Source: Xanthomarina gelatinilytica
GTDB taxonomy: Bacteria; Bacteroidota; Bacteroidia; Flavobacteriales; Flavobacteriaceae
Direction: 5' to 3'
Assembly: GCF_000348685.1 (NCBI RefSeq)
Contig: NZ_ANLA01000004.1
Location: forward strand, 186,001-250,000
Length of the DNA stretch: 64,000 bases
Of this stretch, positions 58,337 through 64,000 are shown piece after piece. How positions within the stretch are numbered: position 1 is the stretch's first letter; each line of letters starts with the position of its first letter. Under the pieces are notes generated by a model, which worked only from the letters and a program-made list of their open reading frames with translations, had not been told where the DNA came from and ran no database searches. A program made the position numbers and the translations under genes.

Positions 58337-61300
58337 TTAAAATTCTTTTACTTCTATCCCATCATTAATGTAAACAAGTATTTTTTTAGACACTGTAAAA
58401 TTCATTTCCATCAATACATTTTTGTATGCTTCCAGCTGTAAAATGTGTTTCTTGTCTGGTGCGCCAGTTTTATAATCCAATATGGTTACTTGGTTTTGTT
58501 TGTTGATTATCAATCTGTCTGGACGATACTTGATTCCAGACTTGCCAATGATATCGCGTTCATTGTAAACTGTGTCTTCTGTTAAAAAATAAGGCTCCAA
58601 AATTTCATGTGCAACAATATTTAAAACAAGTTCTTTTAAAACTAAGGCTTGATCGGCTGTTATAACGTTGGCATTTATAAAGTCATGCATTACAAAATCA
58701 ACATCTGCTTTCGTTTTAATTTTAGACATGATATGGTGCAACAAATTCCCTTTCTCTATGGCTTCTTTTTGGGATGTGTCCCACAGATACCCTGAATTGG
58801 TAACGATTCTTATTTGATGCTCATGTTTGGGAGTTGATATAAACGCCGTTTGTTTTAAAGTCTGGTTGATTTCTTTCTTTTTTTCTGAAGTTTTTATTGG
58901 GTTTCCAAACTGATATATCCATTGATTTTCATCCCAAAGCTTGATATGGAGCAAATAATCAATAAAAAATCCGGAATATGTGTTCTGGTTAGCTTCGCCT
59001 TTGCTACCGATGTCTTTTTTTGAAATAACGTGCAACTGTTCCTTAGCTCTAGTTAAAGCCACGTAAAGCAGGTTAATATTGTCAAGTTCCAACTCTGAAC
59101 GATGGGTTTGATAAATTTCCTTTCCCGTATCGCCAAAATTTTCAAAATCTTTATTAAAATTCAGCAACGTGTATGGAAATCCACAAAAGCTTGCTTGATC
59201 AATAGGAAACCATTCTTTAGCTTCAATTTCTTTATAAATATCCAAATCTGCAAAAGGGAAGATAACCACTGGAAACTCCAAGCCTTTGGATTTATGTATG
59301 GTCATTATTTGCACAGCTTCTTGTCCTGAAGGCGACACGATGCTTAACGTATCTTTTTTCTTTTCGAAATGTTCTATAAAACCGGATAGGTCCGATAATT
59401 TCTTTTGAGAATATTCAAATACAAAATCCAAGAAATATTGCACATACGCATTTGACGTTTGCACCAGGTTAAATGATCTTACCAAGGTTTCAGCAAGTTC
59501 AAACAAAGACAGCTGCATCAACCCATTATGGTTTAATTTTATCTGAAACTCTTCCAGTTTGTTGATTAAATCTGCTAAATCCAGTTCAATAAAAGACTCA
59601 AAAAATGCATGTTTATCTTCAACCTTAAACCGTTCTGCCAAATAATACAAGACCCGGATTTTAATATCGTTGTTTTTTGGCTGTTCCATCAGTTTTAAAA
59701 AATCTACAATGAAGCTAACTTCTTCAGAATATTTCAACAACAAGGTTTCCGAAGAAATAAGAGGAACCTGATGTTCGTTTAAATAATCGGCAATTGCAAC
59801 ACCTTCTTTTTTCTTTCTAACCAAAATACAGATCTCACTGTAAGAAAAGCCATTATCCAAACATCTATTTATACATTCCAGGGTTTTTTCGGCATACAAT
59901 TGTTGGGCATCATCTTCTTTTTGAATGTTTAAAAACTCCAAACCAACAAATCCCTCTTGGGTTTTGGTTACTTCCTGATAGGATGCTTGGTACAATTTTT
60001 TATAATTTTCATTGCCAAACTTAGTGTTGGACAAATACTCAAAAAATCCATTGTTAAATTTTAAAATTTCCTGAAAACTTCTGAAGTTTTGTGGCAGATT
60101 TTCAACATCTTGAATAATCTGAAAAGGCTTTTCTGTTTTATTGAATAGGTCTATAAATTGCTCAGCTTTCCCTCCTCGCCATCTGTATATGGCTTGTTTG
60201 GCGTCTCCAACCAAAAGTACAGAGCCTATTTCGTTATTTAAGTTTTCTTGAGATAAACTGTTGTCCATTAAAGGTTTTAGGTTCTCCCATTGCAGCACAG
60301 AAGTATCTTGAAACTCATCAATAAAATAGTGTTTAAATCGCTCTCCCAAACGCTCATAGATAAATGGTGTAGGTTGGTTTTTTATCTCGTTGCTTATCAG
60401 CTCATTAAACTCTGAAATCAACACCTTGTTTTGTTCATTTTTTAAAGCATTTAATTCCTTGTTTATGGCATTTAAAACAGATAAAGGTGTGATATTTTTA
60501 TAAAAAGCCTTTAAAAATTTATAATGAAAAAAAGCTTTTTTGGTATCGTTGAAAACGGTTGCAATTTGAGGTTGTATGTTTTCTATTGTTGCTGCCACAT
60601 CTGCAGAAACCCTTTTTGGGTACAAGGTTCTGGTCTCAATCTCTTCTTGCCATTTGGAATCAAAACCAATAGTAAAATTTTTGCTTGCCAGTTTTTGAAA
60701 GTGCTTTGGTAAATAACTGCCTGAAAAATCATCAAACTGTAAGCCACACTCTTCTATATAAGTTAAGATTCCTTGTGCTTGGCCAACAAGTAAGGTTTCG
60801 GTAGCCAATATATCGTTTCGCAATTGGTTTTTTAGCGCTTTAAAATCTTCTAAAGATTTGTTTTTTAGTGTATTTATAAAAAACAAATCCTCCTCACTAA
60901 CCAAGAGTTTTGAAATTTTATTAAAATCGTAGGACACATCCCAGCTTTTGTCATCGTCTGCTTTTTCTATTGCAAAATCTATTAATATGTTGGTAAGTTC
61001 CTTTTCGGTTCCGGCTTTGGAAATCAATCTGTCCACAGCTTCATTTAACAGGGCTTCCTGATCCAGCTCGACTTCAAAGTTTAAAGGTAATTTTAAATCA
61101 TACGCAAAGGTTCTGATAATTCTGTGTGTAAAGCCGTCAATGGTAGAAATATCAAAAGCAGCATAATTGTAAACAATGGTATTTAACAAACGTTTGGATT
61201 TGTTGTGAATGGCTTGTGGAGACATATTCAACTCTTCACAGATCATTAAAAACATGTCGTTGGGATGCTCCAAAATGTTTTCAGAAGAAAAAACCCTTAA

Positions 61301-61486
61301 CGTATCAATAATACGCTCTTTCATTTCGCTGGCTGCCTTATTGGTGAAGGTGATGGCAAGAATGTTTTTAAACGTATCGTAAAAAGGGGATTTTAATATA
61401 ATTTTTAAATATGCTTTTACCAAAGTAAAAGTCTTTCCACTTCCTGCCGAAGCATTATAAACCAAAAAAGAGCTTTTTTTATCCAT
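58337..61486 (-). CDS. AddA-like UvrD/Rep helicase with C-terminal nuclease
   Basis: 1049 residues from ATG 61486 (MDKKSSFLVYNASAGSGKTFTLVKAYL, Walker A GSGKT). UvrD motifs: motif Ia ILAITFTNKAASEMKERI, motif II IDEFQDTSVLQW, motif III region LVGDAKQAIYRWRGG, motif V/VI VQIMTIHKSKGLEFPVVIFPFAD and LLYVALTRAKEQLHVI. The C-terminus has a PD-(D/E)XK nuclease (TILDYKTGAPDKKHILQLEAY). This is AddA-like and pairs with the AddB-like protein encoded at 52809. The upstream ATG at 61522 lies outside the conserved start. Confidence 0.93.
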   Translation of the reverse strand: MDKKSSFLVYNASAGSGKTFTLVKAYLKIILKSPFYDTFKNILAITFTNKAASEMKERIIDTLRVFSSENILEHPNDMFLMICEELNMSPQAIHNKSKRLLNTIVYNYAAFDISTIDGFTHRIIRTFAYDLKLPLNFEVELDQEALLNEAVDRLISKAGTEKELTNILIDFAIEKADDDKSWDVSYDFNKISKLLVSEEDLFFINTLKNKSLEDFKALKNQLRNDILATETLLVGQAQGILTYIEECGLQFDDFSGSYLPKHFQKLASKNFTIGFDSKWQEEIETRTLYPKRVSADVAATIENIQPQIATVFNDTKKAFFHYKFLKAFYKNITPLSVLNAINKELNALKNEQNKVLISEFNELISNEIKNQPTPFIYERLGERFKHYFIDEFQDTSVLQWENLKPLMDNSLSQENLNNEIGSVLLVGDAKQAIYRWRGGKAEQFIDLFNKTEKPFQIIQDVENLPQNFRSFQEILKFNNGFFEYLSNTKFGNENYKKLYQASYQEVTKTQEGFVGLEFLNIQKEDDAQQLYAEKTLECINRCLDNGFSYSEICILVRKKKEGVAIADYLNEHQVPLISSETLLLKYSEEVSFIVDFLKLMEQPKNNDIKIRVLYYLAERFKVEDKHAFFESFIELDLADLINKLEEFQIKLNHNGLMQLSLFELAETLVRSFNLVQTSNAYVQYFLDFVFEYSQKKLSDLSGFIEHFEKKKDTLSIVSPSGQEAVQIMTIHKSKGLEFPVVIFPFADLDIYKEIEAKEWFPIDQASFCGFPYTLLNFNKDFENFGDTGKEIYQTHRSELELDNINLLYVALTRAKEQLHVISKKDIGSKGEANQNTYSGFFIDYLLHIKLWDENQWIYQFGNPIKTSEKKKEINQTLKQTAFISTPKHEHQIRIVTNSGYLWDTSQKEAIEKGNLLHHIMSKIKTKADVDFVMHDFINANVITADQALVLKELVLNIVAHEILEPYFLTEDTVYNERDIIGKSGIKYRPDRLIINKQNQVTILDYKTGAPDKKHILQLEAYKNVLMEMNFTVSKKILVYINDGIEVKEF

Positions 61487-61567
61487 AAAGTAGAAAATTT
61501 TACACAAGATAAAAACTATCAATGATTTGATAGGTATTTATTATTTTTAATTGCTGCTATTTATACG

Positions 61568-61575
61568 TAAATTTG
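61568..61575 (+). promoter_or_regulatory. -7 promoter box (TAAATTTG) of sodA
   Basis: Exact TAnnTTTG match. Expected start near 61582, about 31 bases before the ATG at 61613. Confidence 0.55.
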
Positions 61576-61612
61576 AAAGAATTAAATATTAACAATTAAA
61601 AATTTAAATATT

Positions 61613-62221
61613 ATGGCTTTCGAATTACCGAAATTGAAATATGCTTATGATGCTTTAGAGCCTCATATAGATGCACGAACAATGGAAATACACCATACCA
61701 AACACCATCAAGGTTATACAAACAATTTAAACAACGCCATAGAAGGCACAGACTTAGAAGGAAAAACCATTGAAAACATCCTTATTAACCTGGACATGAA
61801 CAACAAAGCTGTTAGAAACAATGGTGGAGGTTTCTATAACCATTCCCTTTTCTGGGAAGTTATGAATCCTGAAGGTAAAGGATATTTGTCTGGAGATTTA
61901 AAAGATGCCATTATTGCCCAATATGGCAATGTAGATGCCTTTAAAGACGCTTTTAGCAAAGCTGCTGCAACCCAGTTTGGTTCTGGTTGGGCTTGGTTAT
62001 GCGTTCATAAAGGTGGAAAAGTGGAGATTTGCTCTACACCAAACCAAGACAATCCCCTAATGCCTGGAGTAGGTTGTGGTGGCACACCAATTTTAGGATT
62101 GGATGTTTGGGAACATGCTTATTATTTAAACTATCAAAATAGAAGACCAGATTATATCAATGCTTTCTTTAACGTTATTAACTGGAACGAGGTTGAAAGA
62201 CGTTATGCAGAAGCAAAATAA
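61613..62221 (+). CDS. sodA: Superoxide dismutase, Mn/Fe family
   Basis: 202 residues. Metal ligands His27 (MEIHHTKHH), His77 ([10 protein letters not shown]), Asp164 and His168 (LDVWEHAYY). The loop with Gln-Asp near TPNQDNP points to the Mn or cambialistic branch rather than the iron enzyme. It dismutates superoxide in the cytoplasm. The gene is followed by the repeated hairpin elements. Confidence 0.96.
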   Translation: MAFELPKLKYAYDALEPHIDARTMEIHHTKHHQGYTNNLNNAIEGTDLEGKTIENILINLDMNNKAVRNNGGGFYNHSLFWEVMNPEGKGYLSGDLKDAIIAQYGNVDAFKDAFSKAAATQFGSGWAWLCVHKGGKVEICSTPNQDNPLMPGVGCGGTPILGLDVWEHAYYLNYQNRRPDYINAFFNVINWNEVERRYAEAK

Positions 62222-62280
62222 GTTTAGATGACTTAAAAAGAGACATTTGGTAGAATAAAATTCTATCTTTCAGTTTGTAA

Positions 62281-62302
62281 GATACCTGCCTTTGTAGGTA
62301 TC
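62281..62302 (+). repeat. Small hairpin upstream of twin element copy 1
   Basis: Seven-base arms GATACCT (62281-62287) and AGGTATC (62296-62302) around an 8-base loop. It lies 60 bases after the sodA stop and may protect the sodA transcript 3' end or aid termination together with the next hairpin. Confidence 0.4.
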
Positions 62303-62307
62303 AAATG

Positions 62308-62379
62308 AAAAAAGGTGAACGAGAGTTCACCTTTTTTGCCCCAAATCTACCATAAACTTAACCTACTTATGTTATGGTA
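62308..62379 (-). ncRNA. Twin element copy 1: candidate 72-base small RNA with terminator
   Basis: Read on the minus strand: a -7-like box TATATTTG (62390-62383), three bases, then TACCATAACATAAG (62379 onward) and a spacer ending GATTTGGGGC, then the hairpin GGTGAAC-TCTC-GTTCACC and a run of six T (ending 62308). A 5' stem TACCATAA/TTATGGTA can form around a 16-base loop. It matches copy 2 (62538-62611) at all but a few positions, with the promoter-like box in the same place. The plus-strand reading of the hairpin also works as the sodA terminator. Confidence 0.5.
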
Positions 62380-62463
62380 GGCCAAATATAGAATGGTCGT
62401 TACTCTTAAAAAAAATAAATAGATAAACGGCTTATAAATTAGGCTAAAAGAGGATATATTAAT

Positions 62464-62490
62464 TATTTAAGGGTAAAATCCCCTTAAATA
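62464..62490. repeat. Ten-base-stem hairpin between the twin elements
   Basis: Arms TATTTAAGGG (62464-62473) and CCCTTAAATA (62481-62490) are perfectly complementary around a 7-base loop. There is no T run directly behind it. Its place between the two twin elements is notable; role unknown. Confidence 0.45.
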
Positions 62491-62537
62491 TGAAGTTGAA
62501 GATATTTTTTTTGCCTTAAAACTGAAAAGAAGAAAAT

Positions 62538-62611
62538 AAAAAAAGGCGAACGAAAGTTCACCTTTTTTTGCCCCAAATCTACCATGAACTTAACCTACTT
62601 ATGTTATGGTA
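62538..62611 (-). ncRNA. Twin element copy 2: candidate 74-base small RNA with terminator
   Basis: Same structure as copy 1 with few changes: a -7-like box TACATTAG (62622-62615, one base off consensus) three bases before TACCATAACATAAG, then a GATTTGGGGC spacer, hairpin GGTGAAC-TTTC-GTTCGCC (one G-U pair) and a run of seven T. One base change in the 5' stem (CATGAAC on the plus strand against CATAAAC in copy 1) weakens it. Copies are 231 bases apart in direct orientation. Confidence 0.5.
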
Positions 62612-62737
62612 CATCTAATGTAGTTTTATTTTATTTAATGTTTTTAAATTTTTAGACGAAATGCATATTTATCAGTTAAAAGTATGTTTTTGATAGACAA
62701 ACCGTTTAAAATTAATGATTTAACCCTAGTCTTGAAA

Positions 62738-64000
62738 TTAATACGCACGTTCTTTATTCCCTTCATAGAAATTAATAAAAGCCCTATTAACCACACGATT
62801 ACCTCCTACGGTTGGATAGTTTCCTGTAAAATACCAATCCCCTAAATTTTTAGGACAAGCTTTGTGCAAATTTTCCACAGGTTGAAAAATGGTAACAACT
62901 TCTGCTTTTACAGTATCGTCTGAGATCAATTCTGCAATTTTATTGGATATGGCCTCATCTGAAAACTCAGAATATAAATCTTTTACAAAATTTCTAACGT
63001 CCTTGTCTTCTAAATGTACCTGTGCTTTACATTTTTCATAAACCTCTTGTACCAAATGGTATTTGTTGTTTTCTTCCAGCAACTCCAACATGGCCCTAAA
63101 AGCAATTAAATCTTCAAGTCTTGCCATGTCTATACCATAACAATCAGGATAACGAATTTGAGGTGCAGAAGAAACCACTATGATTTTTTTAGGATACAAT
63201 CTATCCATCATTTTTATGATACTCTTTTTAAGCGTGGTTCCCCTTACAATACTGTCGTCTATAATAACCAGGTTATCTGTTGGTTTAATAACACCATAGG
63301 TAACATCGTAAACGTGAGCCACCAAATCGTCACGACTACTGTCTTCCGTGATGAAGGTTCTTAATTTAACGTCTTTAATGGCTATTTTTTCAATTCGAGG
63401 TCTTTCGCTTAAAATATCTGTTACTTTTTCTGCAGACAAACCTCCATTGCCATTCAATATTGCTTGTGTTTTCTTTTTGTTTAAATGCTCTTCAACCGTT
63501 TCTATCATTCCAAAGAAAGAGGTTTCTGCTGTATTTGGAATATAAGAGAACACCGTGTTTTTAGTGTCGTTATCAATGGCTTCAAGAACTTTTGGCATTA
63601 ATAGTTTTCCCAATTTTTTACGTTCTTGATATATTTCAGCGTCACTTCCCCTTGAAAAATATATACGTTCAAAAGAACATGCTTTTCTCTCTAAAGGTTC
63701 AATGATTTTTTTAATGGACACATCACCAGATTTTTTGGTAATGATAGCATGACCTGGCTCCAGCTCCTTTACATCTTCAAAAGCCACATTGAAAACCGTT
63801 TGGATTACGGGACGTTCTGAAGCTACAACCACAACTTCGTCGTCTTTATAGTAATAAGTTGGCCTTATTCCTGCTGGATCCCTTAACACAAAGGAATCTC
63901 CATGACCTAAAAGTCCAGCCATGGCATAACCACCATCCCAGTTTTTAGAAGCACGCTTTAAAATTTTTGCCACATTCAATCGCTCGGCAATTAAAGGTGA
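62738..64000 (-). CDS. purF: Amidophosphoribosyltransferase, N-terminal part outside window
   Basis: The frame is open to the window edge (SPLIAERLNVAKIL...), so the N-terminal catalytic Cys is missing from view. About 420 residues are visible: the rest of the Ntn-hydrolase glutaminase domain (WDGGYAMAGLLGHGDSFVLRDPAGIRP) and the PRT domain with the PRPP loop VIIDDSIVRGTTLKKSI. It makes 5-phosphoribosylamine, the first step of purine synthesis. The C-terminal tail (about 100 residues after YEKCKAQVHLED) is longer than in E. coli PurF, which fits the long Bacteroidota form. Confidence 0.93.
   Translation of the reverse strand, partial: SPLIAERLNVAKILKRASKNWDGGYAMAGLLGHGDSFVLRDPAGIRPTYYYKDDEVVVVASERPVIQTVFNVAFEDVKELEPGHAIITKKSGDVSIKKIIEPLERKACSFERIYFSRGSDAEIYQERKKLGKLLMPKVLEAIDNDTKNTVFSYIPNTAETSFFGMIETVEEHLNKKKTQAILNGNGGLSAEKVTDILSERPRIEKIAIKDVKLRTFITEDSSRDDLVAHVYDVTYGVIKPTDNLVIIDDSIVRGTTLKKSIIKMMDRLYPKKIIVVSSAPQIRYPDCYGIDMARLEDLIAFRAMLELLEENNKYHLVQEVYEKCKAQVHLEDKDVRNFVKDLYSEFSDEAISNKIAELISDDTVKAEVVTIFQPVENLHKACPKNLGDWYFTGNYPTVGGNRVVNRAFINFYEGNKERAY

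Noticed and set aside
1-64000. Mobile element, prophage, toxin-antitoxin or CRISPR-Cas locus
   Set aside because: No transposase, integrase, phage structural gene, cas gene, terminal inverted repeats or attachment-site pair was recognised; all gene families are ordinary chromosomal ones.

Overview
The window looks like a chromosomal segment of a member of the Flavobacteriaceae (phylum Bacteroidota). The grounds are AT-rich DNA, start codons without Shine-Dalgarno sequences, several upstream boxes of the Bacteroidota type TAnnTTTG, a protein with a type IX secretion (T9SS) C-terminal sorting domain, a complete Bat (aerotolerance) operon behind a MoxR ATPase, and many family-typical genes (DUF1501/DUF1800 pair, OmpA with thrombospondin type 3 repeats, GbsR-controlled RND pump). 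I see no insertion sequence, prophage, CRISPR array or rRNA. This is core-like chromosome, not an accessory island.

Layout. 1-5.1 kb: the end of an M61 peptidase, a small barrel protein, a BON-LysM protein, a lipoprotein and gpsA. 5.1-12.4 kb: a six-gene minus-strand efflux operon (GbsR regulator, adaptor, RND pump, outer-membrane channel, TetR regulator, small conserved protein) with a perfect palindromic operator at its promoter. 12.4-17.6 kb: pheS, cvpA, a SulP transporter with a beta-carbonic anhydrase, and a small membrane protein. 17.6-27 kb: moxR, a DUF58 protein, a BatD-like protein, batA, batB, batC, batD and batE, all minus strand. 27-30.5 kb: a frameshifted DUF4382 lipoprotein gene, an SDR dehydrogenase and an AlbA_2-like protein. 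30.5-36.8 kb: a diheme cytochrome-like lipoprotein, a T9SS-exported FG-GAP protein, DUF1800 and DUF1501. 36.9-43.7 kb: asd, mscL, alr, tdk, a conserved unknown gene, rsmI, a UDG-like protein, an AhpD-like protein and an OsmC protein. 43.8-51.8 kb: recJ, an MFS carrier, lpxH-like, queD, a 2OG-Fe(II) oxygenase, two very short membrane ORFs, MATE, GNAT and a universal stress protein. 51.8-61.5 kb: tRNA-Ala(GGC), a hydrolase, and AddB-like, ompA, kbl and AddA-like genes on the minus strand. 61.6-64 kb: superoxide dismutase and the 3' part of purF, separated by 516 bases holding two nearly identical 72-74-base elements that look like tandem small-RNA genes.

How the parts fit. The envelope dominates: drug and solute export (RND, MATE, MFS), Bat/MoxR von Willebrand proteins at the inner membrane, OmpA, LysM and T9SS-exported proteins. 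DNA repair is represented by the AddAB-like pair, RecJ and a UDG-like protein, and oxidative-stress defence by SOD, AhpD-like and OsmC proteins. The least explained items are the twin elements near 62.3-62.6 kb, the frameshift at about 28,086, and the two short ORFs at 48.8-49.1 kb. All functional calls rest on reading protein motifs by eye; no database search was run.
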